From: Ananas comosus
Taxonomy: Eukaryota > Streptophyta > Magnoliopsida > Poales > Bromeliaceae
Reading direction: 5' to 3'
Assembly: GCF_001540865.1 (NCBI RefSeq)
Contig: NC_033636.1
Location: forward strand, 2,116,162-2,180,161
DNA length: 64,000 bases
The translations under genes were made by a program, and so were the position numbers. Shown here in pieces: positions 36,045 to 48,401 of the stretch; within the stretch, counting starts at the first letter, position 1; every line of letters begins with the position of its first letter. Below the pieces are notes generated by a model that did not search any database, was not told the DNA's origin, and saw only the letters and a list, made by a program, of their open reading frames with translations.

Positions 36045-37205
36045 AATTGAGCTTTCGATATGAGCTGAAAGTGAGCTGAGCTTGAGTTAGCTTGCAAGTA
36101 GCGAGCTATTGTGACACCCCTTATTCGTTCTCTCTCTTTTTGGTCGATGATAGATAACATCTAGGGTTTAGAAATGTATTTGATAAAACGAAGAGAAAGG
36201 GGGCGTTGACATTCATTAATTAGTAAATTAACACGTTAATGGTTATTATCTGAGTTGCTGTTCTAGAGGTAGTAGGTTCAATCTTTGCTTATATTTCTAT
36301 AAGAAAAGCAAGCTCTTACGACACCCCATATGGTCATGCTCTTACATCACTCTCTCACTTTCCGGTCGGTGGTGTTACATTTAGGCTTTAGAAATATATT
36401 TGATGCAATGAACGAAAAGAGGCATTACCATTCATAATTAGTAAATTAACAGCTTAGTAGTTGTTATCGAAGTTGCTTTTCTAGAGATAGTGGGTTCAAT
36501 ATCTGTGCTTATACCTTTATAAGAAAAGAAGCTTGTACACTAGACTACCTTGAGTTAGCATGCAAGTAGAAAGCTCTCTTGACACCCGTTGTTCATTCTC
36601 TCTCTTTTTGGTCGACATTACATCTAGGGTTTAGGAATGCATTTGATGGAATCAACGGAAGGTGGAATGCCATTCATTAATTAGAAAATTAACAACTTAG
36701 TGGTTGTTATCTGAGTTGCTGTTCTAGAGATAATGGGCTCAATCTTTGCTTATACTTCCATAAGAAAAGCAAGCTCTTTTGACACCTCTTACGGCCATGC
36801 TCTTACATCATTCTCTCATTTTCCGGTCAATGGTGGATTACACCTAGGGTTTAGAAATACATCAAAAGGGGCATTACCATTCGTTAATTAGTATATTAAC
36901 AACTTAGTGGTTGTTATCCGAGTTGTTGTTTTCGAGGTAGTGGGTTCAATCTTTGCTTATATTTTTATTAGAAAGAATCTTATACCCTAGACTTCTTGAG
37001 TTAGCATGCAAGTAGCAAGCTCTTTTGACACCCCTTATTCATGCCCTCTAGTTTCGGTTGATGATGGATTACATCTAGGGTTTAGAAATGCATTTTGATG
37101 GAATGAACAGAAGAGGGCATTGCCATTCATTAATTAGTAAATTGACTGCTAAGTGACTATTATCTGAGTTGCTGTTCTAGAGGTAGTTGGTTCAATCTTT
37201 GCTTA
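36045..37205. repeat. Tandem array of tRNA-like units in dimeric order
   Basis: Five units share 'acttagtggttgttatc', 'gagttgctgttctagaggtag' and 'gggttcaatctttgctta'. The phrase 'agttgct' occurs at 36254, 36471, 36714, 36921 and 37167, spacing 217, 243, 207 and 246, so long and short units alternate with a period of about 455 bp. The first and third phrases resemble Pol III A and B boxes, suggesting descent from a SINE or tRNA. Linkers carry 'agcatgcaagtagcaagctct' or 'catgctcttacatca' according to unit type. Confidence 0.8.
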
Positions 37206-39300
37206 GGGTGTGTTTGGAACGACGTAAAAGCGGGTGGAAAAAAAATTTTCAGGGAAAAATCACTTTGCGACCGTTTGGTTCGATGTACAAAATTTTTCCT
37301 TGAAAACTAATGTTACATATACCGGGCAAAACACCTCTTTTCATTTTCTGTGGGAGAGCTACGAAAAACGAAAAGAGTGGAGGAAAAAATCGCGGCGCAT
37401 GGCTGCTTGATAGCGCGGTCCACAAGGCCATTTCGGCATCCGTACTACTGATAGTATAGCAGCCGGGCTCATATAGAGCTAGACTGCTATACTATCGTTA
37501 GCATGGACGCCTCTGTGCTACCAAGTTGTTTTCAATGATGCCACTTCCAAATCAACGATCGGCTCCGTTAGACTTGATCTACACTATTGAAAGTATTTGA
37601 AAACTAAATTTCATAATTTTTCGGTATCATTTACNTAAATTTCATAATTTTTCGATATCATTTACATATCAAACAAATAGTCTAAAAATGAACGGCTGAA
37701 AATAAAAATCTCATAAAAAATGATGATAGAAGACTTGAATTTAAGATCAGAGGTACTGATCTTACTCTAAATAGTAAAAAGAATTTTCTACAAAAAATTC
37801 ATCTGATTTGGGTTGTTTTACACCGTTAAATTTACAAATGCATCACATCTACCATTAAAATTGTCAATTTTGAGACCTTTTGATCACTAGCCAAATGATG
37901 TCGAAATTTTGCAACTACCTACCTAAAATTTCTATTTCGTCAATTTAAAGTGATTAACATTACCCAATTGATCGAAAGACAATAAAGAATGCTTGCCAGA
38001 AATATAGATGACCTTTCTTGATGTCAAAAATCACTTTTGCAGGTAAAAGTTATCCTAATTATTATATTTAATTTGTAAACATTCAATGCTAAAAATAAAC
38101 TTCTATACTATATGACTAAATTTTGAAATAAAAAAGACTGCTTTATTGCCACATTTGCTCCTTTTTTTTATTTTTGATTATTTGGCAGTGCTAAAACATA
38201 AAATTAGATGATCAATTGCAAAGTTTAAAAAGTTTGGGTGGGGAGTATGAAATATTGAATTTAAGTAGTTATCTGCAAACATGCAAAAGATTGAGTGGTT
38301 CTGATGCATGTAATCCCGACTCTGCGTACTGATAGATATGTCAAATTAGACTCTACTCAACCATAGATACCATCCCCACTATGAGATTGTCAAATCTCCT
38401 ATTCAATAATGTGGAGCGACACTTGAATCTCAAATACAATGATGGATAGTGAATTTGATGATCTCACCATGCGAATTATTCCCCACAAATTTATGTTCAA
38501 ATAGGATGATCTTTATATCCATTATGTAGCCGAAATGATTCGGAATTAGGGCTCTTGCATTGCCTTTTGAGTACTTGTGGATGTTTTGGATCCCCGAAAA
38601 CCAAAACCAACCATACTTCCATGCTAATACTAGTGTAGGGGACAAGTTTAATTAGTGTTATAGAACTATTAAGCATCTTAATAGCTCAAAAAATCTGGAG
38701 CCAAATCGGAACACCTTCCATTCACATGGCATCATAGTTATGTACTGAAAAAACTGCACACTACTTTAAATTAATATGGCATAACTATATACACCTTGGT
38801 CTATATGTAAATACATGCTTAATCCAAAAATCGTACCTCAATCTGAGAATTTGGTACCGTCAAATTTCAAGTTGAAGAATCTGAAGCCTATAAAATCACT
38901 GTGATTAGATTGCATTGTTAAACATGACTTGCAAGCAATTAGTTTGCAAAAATTCAGAAGCACCATGATGAGATTGGCAAAACCTGCTTTTTCACCGTTA
39001 AAATTTGACGTGTGTTGTCCTGTAGTCATTGATCACAAATTGAATGAATTAGAGCTCTTAGCATAATTAGGAGGACATAAATCTGTGTTTTATTTTAAAA
39101 AATAACTAAAAATCAAGCTAAAAGGATAGTGCAAGTGAAAAAGAGGCTGAGATTGGGCCATTTATCTGCTACTACTTTTTCAAAGATGTTCGAATAATTA
39201 AGAAGAAGACAAAACAATTTACCTGAAGCACAAGAAATCGCTGCAAATGGTTGCCTATGGAGGAGGAGACTGTCCATTCTTGCCAAGCAAAGGCCGCAAG
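37206..39300. other. Intergenic repeats, no gene
   Basis: The sequence near 37428-37520 contains GATAGTATAGCAG ... CTGCTATACTATC, a hairpin related to the MITE at 46278-46825. An N at 37635 is flanked by two near-identical 30-mers. The remainder is AT-rich with no recognised ORF. Confidence 0.5.
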
Positions 39301-41220
39301 GTCACCGGAGATAAAAAATAAGGGGCCTGTTTGTTTTTATGAATCATGGAGGTTGAACAAATAAAAAATAAACAAATAAGGGGCCTGTTTGCTTTTATGA
39401 ATCATGGAGGTTGAACTCGTGACTTCGAAAAAGTCAACGGCGTTAGTGTTTGTTTCGGCACCGAAGTCATGAGATCAGCCAAACTCCTACTCACAATTGT
39501 ACAGAGATCAACCTTTTCACTTCGGTGGGATCAGGGGCTAAGTCGAGTTCACAAAACTCACGAGTTCCTCGCTTTCTGACTTCTCGATTCCATACAACCC
39601 CTAAATCATCAGAGCCTCAATAAACTAAGGGAAAAAAGAAAGACAAAATGTATCAACCAAAAAAAGCAAAGAAAGCCAATGAAATTAGAAACACACAAAA
39701 GGAGACAATTTCATGAGTAAACAAAAGCACACAATAGTAACTTGGTGAACAGTAGCAGAGGTAAACAGGAAGCATAGCTACAAACATCAGTATAATAATA
39801 CAAGATAATAAGATAGAAAAAAAAGAGGAAAATTCAGAGAGCAACAATATGTTATGAAGAGCAAGAACACAAGACAAAAATAAAAAAAGAATGTTTAGTG
39901 GATAGAAAAATATATGTTATTAATAGCAATCCACCAGAAAAAAAAGGAAAAATTATGAGGAGAAAAAAAAAGAGATGCAATCACATGTCGTGGTGACATA
40001 AATTGAAGTAAAAGAAATCCAGCACATTATTTTTAATCATATAGGAACAGACTAGAGAGGAATGGGGGGAGAAAAGGGAGAAAAGACTGCATATGAGGCT
40101 CGGATAGACCTATATTTGTCACACATGAGACATTTACATACCAAAACAATAAATTTCCCCTGCATATAATGCTCTCCGCATTTTGGAGAAAGGTAGGCCC
40201 TGCGATTAAGCGATGTAATGAGTAATAACAATTGGTTATATGCCTACTTGTGCTGTATTTCTATACATCTCTCAATATTATTCTCTCCCATATATTTCTA
40301 TCTTCCTTACTCTCATCCATAAAAGTAAACAAACATGTGGAAGAAAAGGAGGAGACACCATATATGTTGTAAAAACAGTTTAACAAAAAATCAAACACAG
40401 AAACCAAATTTCAGCCCCTTGTTTTTTCTACTTTCATCGCGTTTGAAAAGGAAAGGAAGATACAGACAAAAGCAGAAGAAAAGGAGCTCAAGTAAAGAAG
40501 GATGCAGTAAAAAGACTGATATTGCAGTACTCGATTATTAGAAGCAGGAAGTTTGTAGGAAAAAAAAAAGAAAGGAGACAACATGCGAGTAAAAAAATTG
40601 AACCAAGTAAAAAGGAGGCAGCACTGTTGCACCTATTATGCTAAATCAACAACAAAACGAGTCCACGAAATTCAGTTAACTTACTATTGCCTCTACTTTT
40701 GTGCGTCCCTGAGATTGGAGTATTAGGGTATCAAGAATGGAACAAACGAAAGTCAGAAAACCCATTTGGATTTGAAGAACTTTTGGCATTGTTGCTTGTC
40801 AAAATTTCTAATCAGCTCTCTACATAATCAAGTTTTCAGTTTAGTTGTCTAAGTTTCAGAACAATTCATAAGTTATAGTATTTTTGTCTCTCTCAGCATT
40901 GAAACAGAAGCTAAATAATATATTTATCCATCATAATTCTCTAAAAAGGAAAATAGAAAAGAAGAAAAAAAAACAGTAGAAAATTCATAACAAATAAGCA
41001 TCCAAAGAACACTAACAACTCAGTGAAGACTTCTACGAAGTCCCCCAAAAAAAAAAAGCAACAGAAACTGAAAAGAAGAAAAAAAAAAGAATTAAGAAAA
41101 AGACTCATTATATGCTGGTACTTACAGAAGAAAAGTATTTGGATTTCTTTTACTAATACTATAAGTACCAAATTCATTTACGACCTAAGTAATATCAATT
41201 TTTTCAAAACTGCTAAAGCT
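39301..41220. other. Intergenic DNA, no gene
   Basis: 'ggggcctgtttgNttttatgaatcatgg' occurs twice in tandem (39323 and 39380). Then a long A/G-rich stretch (39600-41100) that I cannot assign. ORFs here are lysine-rich or its antisense and look like composition artefacts. Confidence 0.45.
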
Positions 41221-41330
41221 ATAATCTTCTTCTACTTTAGCACTCTGTTTGGTTCACGTATAAAGAGGGGAATAAGGTCTTATTGCCCTCTTTATACCCA
41301 AACAAGAATTGGGGGAGGTGGGAACTGTTG

Positions 41331-41391
41331 TTCCCACCCCTTAACGGGTTATCCTAGATTATCCTGGGATAACCTGTTAAGGGGTGGGAAT
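41331..41391. repeat. Strong hairpin, 24-bp arms
   Basis: The arms TTCCCACCCCTTAACGGGTT... and the complement pair with one mismatch around a loop of about 12 bases. It is probably the core of a foldback MITE whose outer end is 'ctctgtttggttcacgtataa' near 41243. Confidence 0.75.
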
Positions 41392-41438
41392 TGTTGTGCC
41401 CACCCTAAGTTGGAACAAGCTTGTTCCTATACTTGTTC

Positions 41439-41811
41439 TCATCTCCTCTTGAGAGCTTTTGTGGAATTTTTGTAGCCGCCTCTCCAACCGTAGCTTTCTT
41501 CTTCTTTATGCTTTTTCATCTTCCTACCGCGTCTCTTCTTCCTTTTCGTGCCTTGGACTCTACGGACGAACCTTGCGCTGCTCCTGAACCTTGGACTCTG
41601 CAGCGCGACAAGCCAATCTCCAGCTTCGGGCATGGTCGAACACGAGGATGAAGGACCTCGCGGCTGGGTCATCGACGACGGCGGCTGGGACGAGGCCGTG
41701 CAGGAGCCGGAGCAGCGGCTTGAAGGGGACGATGGTGGTTGAGGCCGAGTACTCCTCCGCCCCCTTCCTTGGCATCGCCTGCGCCTCCTCCTCTTCATCT
41801 ATAACACCCAA
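41439..41811 (-). pseudogene. GC-rich gene-like fragment, possibly captured
   Basis: GC content jumps to that of a monocot exon and a minus-strand frame of 83 codons is open from 41811 to 41560 (segments such as PFKPLLRLLHGLVPA and FILVFDHARSWRLA have normal protein composition). GC-rich sequence resumes at about 42315-42390 on the other side of the inserted TRIM. I do not recognise the product, and no exon chain is evident. It may be a gene fragment carried by a transposon or a gene remnant. Confidence 0.35.
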
Positions 41812-42314
41812 TGGTCCTACATCGGATGGAAAAATAATTATGATTGAATTATAAGAGGTCTCGTACTGTAGTAATAATAACTGAGTTTAAGCATTTTGGG
41901 TCGGTGGTTTGGGCCCAACTAGTTATTATTGCTAGCGGGTCGGCTCGTTATAATTGGTATCAGAGTCGAATACCAACCGTAAGTGTGAGAGCTAAGTGCT
42001 AGGCGAGGCAAAGTGCTACACCAACGGATTTGGTGGGAGCCAATTCTTGAACCCGTAGGAACCACCTCTAGAATCTCACATCGCCTGGTAATTCTGGTCT
42101 ATATGTCTATGATTTCGATTTGGACTTGACGAGGACATCAGGGTCTAAATGGAGGGAGTTTGTAATACCCCAATAGTCCCACATCAGATGGAAAAATGAT
42201 ACTGATTGAATTATAAGAGGTTTTACACCCTAATAATAATAACCGAGCTTAAGCATTTTGGGCCAGTGATTTGGACTCAACGAGTTATTATTGCTAGCGG
42301 GTTGACTCGTTATA
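41800..42314 (+). mobile_element. TRIM retrotransposon, copy D (complete)
   Basis: LTRs 41800-41952 (153 bp) and 42161-42314 (154 bp). A clear Met-tRNA primer-binding site, TTGGTATCAGAG, starts at 41955, two bases after the LTR, and a purine tract (atggagggag) lies just before the 3' LTR. The 5-bp flanks TCATC and CCATC differ by one base. This is the best copy for defining the family. It lies inside a GC-rich gene-like fragment. Confidence 0.9.
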
Positions 42315-42479
42315 CCATCGTCGCCCTTCGCCATTAATGGAGAAGGGGAAGGTGTGGAGGAAGAGGAGGACGAGGACAATGTGGCATTTTGAAAATATAA
42401 GTTTAGAGTGAGGGGTATTTTTGGTACCCTAAAAATATAACTATTCACTATTCTTTTTATTTTCCTTAATCATTCGAAC

Positions 42480-43442
42480 TAAGGATCAAAGTGTCGTCAC
42501 GTGCTGTACGGCACAGGGCGGCACATACCGTGCCGCAAAGAAAGGGGCACGATACAGGGAGGGTCTCGGACCCTTCTATGCCGCGGCACACAGCGCTGTG
42601 CCGCACGAGACAAAGTGGCACGACGCAGTGTGCCGCGGCACAGTGCCGTGCTGGTATTGTGTTGTTTTTCTGTTTTCCTATCGATCCGAACCCTCCGTTT
42701 CCACCACAGATATTCATTTTTTCTTTACAAATTATTATATCAAAATTTATCGCACCACAAAACTTTTGTCGAATTAGGGGAACAAAATCGAACTCAATAA
42801 ACAAATTTTGAGGCACATAAAACATAAAATTTTATTTTTGCATTAGAAGATTGAAAATACTGATAAAATTAAAAATTAAATTAAATCAATTGATACTTAA
42901 ATTTATTTAATTTATTTGTCATACAATTTAGCACTTAATTTTTTTGATAGATCTACTAATTTTTTGAAAAAATTAATTAAAAAATAATTTTTTCAAATAC
43001 TTTTTAAAATAATTTTTTCAAATTATTTTAAAAATTATTTTTTTTTTGTATTTTATAAAAAAAATACTGTAATATGGTCAAAAGAAAGAAAGAAAAAAAG
43101 ATGTCTTTATATTTTAAAAATTCTAACCTATAAAAATTTCTATTCTGCATCAGGTATAGTTGTATTTTATATAAAAAAAAGCTTATAAGTATGTTAATTG
43201 ATGAGTATACTAAGCTATATATAGCAAATATTCATAATTAATTGATTAAATCTTTTAAAATAACATTATAAGGGCTTATTGGAACAAGAAAAACTAAAAT
43301 AGTCCGCGTCAAAGTTTGCCAGTAGGAGGTCATGCGTATCCATTGGCACGCAAGCATACCATGTGTCGGCACGGAAGCGTGCCAGTGCCGTATCATGCCA
43401 GGTAGACAGCGGCACGCCGCCGCCACGGCACTTTAAACCTTG
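42480..43442. mobile_element. hAT-like non-autonomous element with GGCAC/GTGCC ends
   Basis: Flanked by ATTCGAAC and ATTCAAAC (42472-42479, 43443-43450), 8 bp with one mismatch. The inverted ends are TAAGGATCAAAGTGTCGT and CAAGGTTTAAAGTGCCGT. About 170 bp inside the left end and 110 bp inside the right end are packed with GGCAC and GTGCC words; the middle is AT-rich. No transposase. Confidence 0.78.
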
Positions 43443-43450
43443 ATTCAAAC

Positions 43451-44050
43451 ACTATTCTTTTTATTTCTGCTTATTCCCAAATTATCATCATTTACTCTAA
43501 TTCCTATTTATACCTGAACTTATACCTATCCCTGGAGTAAGTAGTTCTTAATTATACACAAACCAAATGAAGCCAAAGAATATTAACTTGAAATTAGAGA
43601 AAGGAAACAAACATTAGACCCATCTTAGAACAAAGAGAACACAAAAGCTATTTTAGAACAAAGGGAACGCATTAATAATTCCAAGAATACAACCAATCCA
43701 TAGTTATGCAGCACTGTACTAATAAACAGTCTAAAAGTCGAAAAGCTAAGTTACTTTAAAAAAAAAAAGCTAAACAAAACAAAGGCATTATCAAACAGTT
43801 GAAAATTATCAACAAAAGGACTAATTACCGTAGTTCTTTACTATCAAAGAATATTTATAATGCAGCAATATACATACACATACACTACCAGCTGGAATGT
43901 AAAACCAGGCATACAAAACCAGAAATATCATTTTGTTCTAACTGGGCACAGAGAAAAGAAAAACGTAAAAGCCATAACATAATAAGAAAAAAAGGGCAGT
44001 TTGATCATTTAATAATATAGAAGCTGAAAATCATCTCTGTTCATCTCAAT

Positions 44051-44096
<46 letters not shown>

Positions 44097-44749
44097 CTAT
44101 GAATGACACGAAAATTACTGCATCCAAACATCTAATTCCAGTTCCTTTGTTAGACCTTATAAAGTAAAATTTCCCCGCCTACAAAAAGCAGTAATAAAAG
44201 CTGATTAATATACAGCAATTCATGCCCAATCCAAACCATACAAGAGGAAGCAATTCAAGCTCATACACTATCCATACTAAATGCCATATACCAATCTAGC
44301 TATTACGGCTATGTTCTTGTGGGTGCATCTACTTTGTCACAGCATTTCACTTGTCTAAATGTGGATCTTGTATAGTCAAGATAAGAAGGGAATGCATGCA
44401 TAGTCTTTGTAGCCCATGATATTTCATATCATTTGTTCTTTGATGTTTAATATTGTATCTCAGGAATCATAGTGTACTTTGTTTCAAGAAAAAGATAAAT
44501 ACATCAGGATGAAAACAATATATTGAGCAAATTAAGACTTTATCATGGCCACATATATTATTTTGAAAGGTCTAATTACTTAGTACTTACATATACCTAT
44601 AAACTCCAAATTGGTGGAAGAAATTCACATTGGCATGCCATTGCTAAGCCCGCCGTTCCGTGTGCCCTCTCTCATGCAGCGGGCCTCTATTTTAGAACCT
44701 TTGCATAGTCCGCCGCAGTTGCCACCAACACCCACGTCTTCATTACAGA
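43451..44749. other. Intergenic DNA, no gene
   Basis: AT-rich, with a (TG)n microsatellite at 44054-44094. No exon supported. Confidence 0.5.
44054..44094. repeat. (TG)n microsatellite
   Basis: About 20 uninterrupted TG units. Confidence 0.9.
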
Positions 44750-44934
44750 TCACAGTGCAAGAGAGGAGGGGACTGCCACATAGGGTGAAGCTTGGATTTT
44801 CCAGGCGCTTTGGCGGAGGGCGTTCTGGATTCGTACATTTTGTATAGATGCTCCTCTAAGTTGAGATCTGCAAATCCCACTAGAGGTTAATTTTGCCAAC
44901 ATCGTTCTCATTACACCTTCAAGATCACGAACCT
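44750..44934 (-). pseudogene. Possible isolated terminal exon of unknown gene
   Basis: On the minus strand a good acceptor (a pyrimidine run, then TTTTGTCAG) precedes 44934, followed by 60 codons to a TGA at 44750-44752 (beginning VRDLEGVMRTMLAKLTSSG). Composition is that of a normal protein. No upstream exon could be linked: a copia element begins 325 bp upstream. I do not recognise the family. It may be the 3' remnant of a gene cut off by the insertion, or chance. Confidence 0.3.
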
Positions 44935-45257
44935 GACAAAAGAAAAGAAAAAGAACAGTATCAGCAGCATTTATGACATGCATCTTGGTTTTTTTTACAA
45001 TGGAATAGTGCTGATATGAAGGGGATCAATCAAAATAAATACTTACTGACGAGAAACAGAAATAAAAATTAACTCGCTATATCTAGGAACTGAGAAATTA
45101 ACTGCTCTGAAGCAGAGCAAGATACATGTGTAGAGATATGCATGATATGCATATTGCATACGCATATAAAGAATGAGGTTCTCTTTTTTTATGTTTCTTA
45201 GAAAGGATATTAGTTAACAAATAAATGATCCACACCTTGGGCTCCAATGTATCTATA

Positions 45258-45868
45258 TGTTGGTAAAAAATTCAAAATTTCCCAATAATTATTTTACTTT
45301 TTAATTCATTAATTTATTATTATTATTATTTAATTTTATTATTAATTAACTTAAGTTTTTTTATTATTGCGGACGTTTCGGCTTGCGCCTCGTGTGCATC
45401 GTTACGCGCGCACCTGCTCCGCTTGCGCTCACGCGCGAGAAGCGGACGACCGTTCCACAGGCGGGTGCTCAAGTCTCCCAACGTTCCACCGTGCAACGTT
45501 CGATCTTTGACCCTCTATTTATTATAAAAGGGCTTCACTGTTCATGAGTTCATCATGACAGTGAGAAAGCATTTTTGAGAGAGAAAAAGAGGAGTTTCAT
45601 CATGACAGTGAGAAAGCATTTTTGAGAGAGAAAAAGGGGAGTTCCGGTCGTACCTTGGGGCGGTGTTTCCGGTTAATCCCACACGAAGGACGGAAATACG
45701 CCTTAGGGTAGTGCTTCGCATGCTTCCGGATCAAATAATTTGGCATTCTTCTTCCAAATTTTTTTTTGGAATTTAGCGATTATCGGTAAGTTAATTTTAT
45801 TAATTTTATTACAAAATTAGTTAGATTTATATCACAATCGGATTATTCGTTGCGATTTTTCCCCAACA
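45258..45868 (+). mobile_element. 5' LTR of the 10.5-kb copia element
   Basis: It starts TGTTGG and ends CCAACA. It aligns along its length with the 3' LTR at 55152-55779 (shared blocks 'tcttatgcgg/gcggacg', 'ttggggYggtgttYccggttaatcc', 'acgcctNagggNagtgc', 'cacaatNRgattNttcgttgcg'). A 54-bp tandem duplication (about 45543-45650, 'tcatcatgacagtgagaaag' unit) is present only here. Confidence 0.8.
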
Positions 45869-46245
45869 ATCTAAGGCGTATTCCTATCTGATTGTGATTA
45901 AATCTAACGAGTGCTAATCCGAAAAAAAAAAAAAATTCATATTTGCATATTGTATATATTTTGTTTGATAACTTGTTTGTATGATTGACATACAAAGTTA
46001 AATTTATCAGGATTAGCATTTTTAAAAATTAATTGCATATAATCCGTTTGCATTTTTTTTTTCTTCTTCTCTACTGTTATTTAAAAAAAAAAAAGAGTAA
46101 TTTTCTACAGTAAAAGTAATTGTTTAGACTGGTTGTATGGATTCCTAGGTCGGAACAAGTTAGTTGATAGGATCCCCTTTTTTAGGTCCCCATGTCCCTC
46201 CCGTGTGGTGTGGCGACATGGGACCACTGATTGTTTCTTACTTTG

Positions 46246-46277
<32 letters not shown>

Positions 46278-46282
<5 letters not shown>

Positions 46283-46825
46283 CTAGGCTACTATACTATC
46301 CATAGTATCGGGCTCCGGTACTATAGCGTTGGTTTTCGATCTTAGGGCGTTCAAATCAACGATCCACACCGTTAAAACTGATCTAGGGTATTTAAAGTTT
46401 CTAAAAATAAAATTTTATATTTTTTCGACATAGTTTATTTTATGATCAAACTATTTCAAAATTGTCAATTTTCAATGGCTATTATGACGAGTTTGGAGTT
46501 TAACGGTGTATAAGAATCTAAATTTCTTCAAATTTTGATAGAAAATACTTTAAACTATATAGATTAAGGTTAACATTCTTGATCTTGAATTTAAAAGTCC
46601 TATGCTCAAATTTTAAAGATTATTCAATTTCCACCGTCCATTTTGATATAATTTATTTACTAAGTAAACGATATCGAAAAAAACTAAAATTTTATTCCTA
46701 AGAAATTTATATACCCTAGATCATATTTAACGGTGCGGATCGTTGATTTGAAAGCCCTAAGATCGAAAACAAACACTATAGTACCGGAGCTCGGTACTAT
46801 AGATAGTATAGTAGCCTAATTCTAT
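46278..46825. mobile_element. 548-bp MITE inserted in a TA repeat
   Basis: Terminal inverted repeats of more than 100 bp, starting TAGAGCTAGGCTACTATACT and reaching 'cgatcttaggg...tcaacgatcc'. Both sides are (TA)n (about 46249-46279 and 46824-46842), as known for 'micron'-type elements that insert into TA microsatellites. Non-coding. It lies in the leader of the copia element. Confidence 0.85.
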
Positions 46826-47385
46826 ATATATATATATATATGCTACAGTAATTTGTAATTTTTTTTGCCTTTAAAAAAAAAAAAAAAAACTGTAGCATTA
46901 CTTTGTTTTCAACAGAGACATTGTACGGATTATATAAGAAAAAAAAAATTTCTACAGTGCATACACCTAAAAAGTTTAACAAGCTTGCTACAGTAAAATT
47001 TATTTCTTTCAAGTGGGATTTATGGTTAGCTCAACTACTTTATAAAAGCAGGGCCTAGCCAGTAAGCCCATTTTCAACTTTGTATTTTCTCACTGTTTCA
47101 GTATTTATATAATTTGTTTGCAGCATAAATAGTATCTGATTGCATATATCTGCTTGAAATTACCTAATTAAAATCAAATATTTAAATTGTTTGGGCCATC
47201 TGTTTGCTGCTAAACGAACTTTCATAAGAGATTAAATTTAAACACTTAAACCCTAAAATATTCTGGTTGACTAGGGTAGAAACTTTAACAACATGTTTGT
47301 TTTTCTAAAAAGATTTTTTGAACCTTTTTTGCAGCTCATTTTTATCATCGTTGATTTCTTTGTTCCCTCAACTAGATTGTTTTGA

Positions 47386-48401
47386 ATGGCTTTTGATGAC
47401 ACTTCTAGCCTTAAACCAAAAAAGTTTAAAAGGGTAGGTTTTTTGAGGTGGCAAGAACAATTAGAGGCTTGGCTTATCACCTTAGGCCTCATAATTGCAA
47501 TTGGAAAAAAACCTCATCCTACTTCTAAAAATTCTTCTGATCATCTATTGAAACTCCTCCATCTGATTATTCTAAATCTGCTACCACCTCAGTTATAGAA
47601 CCTAAATCTGATAAATCTCCCGAGGAAATTGAATTTCACTGTAGGTTTAGAATTCTTAGCTGTCTATCTGATGAACTTTATGAAACCTATAGGAAATATC
47701 AAACTGCCAAAAATTTATGGTTTGCCTTAAAAGATGCCTACATTAGAGATAATGAAGGTGTGGCCAGATTTACCATTACCGATTTTAACAATTTTAGAAT
47801 GGTAGACAACATTCCTATAAACGATCAAATCTACAAATTTCAGAATTTTGTCTAAGAGATTCATAGAAATGGTTCAACTTTAGATGAAACCTATTAGGCA
47901 ACCTGTCTATTAGATAAATTACCTCCTTCTTGGACCAAATTTGCCCAAGAGCTTAGACGTATCCAGAAAACTCTTAAATTTAGATCGGTAATCCAAGCTA
48001 TTAGAATAGAAGATCAATACCGACTTAGAGAGATTAAACCGTCCAACAACCGATCAAACATAAACCTGACTAAGATTCAGAACTAGAGCCATGAGCCTAA
48101 ACCCAAAGGTAAAAATTTTAAACCCAAGGGTAAAAGCTTTAAGGGTAGGAACCCAAATCGAAATCGGAACTATATCCAGAAACCCAACACCAACCAATCT
48201 AGTAGGAATAAGAAGAAGGATGGTTTCTGTTATGTATGTGGCCGGGACAACCATTTTGCTTCAAAATGTTTTTATCAGAAAAAAGAGAAGGTTGTTTACA
48301 AGAAGGGTTAAAACAATCAAAACAACTATCCTAAACCTCAGGTCAACATGATTGAGGGTGAACCTTCCAACTCCACTTTTAGGTCAGTCTCCTTTGTATC
48401 T
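47386..48401 (+). pseudogene. copia gag remnant
   Basis: It starts MAFDDTSS and contains LRWQEQLEAWL and, after a frameshift near 47560, LSDELYETYRKYQTAKNLW, typical of copia gag (UBN2-like). Several in-frame stops interrupt it (for example near 47854, 47897 and 48085). The zinc knuckle CYVCGRDNHFASKC (C-x2-C-x4-H-x4-C) is intact near 48232-48273. The frame is cut at 48401 by the solo LTR. Confidence 0.85.

Noticed and set aside
36045..37205. CRISPR-like array
   Set aside because: Units are over 200 bp, diverged along their whole length and lie in a plant nuclear genome; there are no conserved short repeats with unique spacers.
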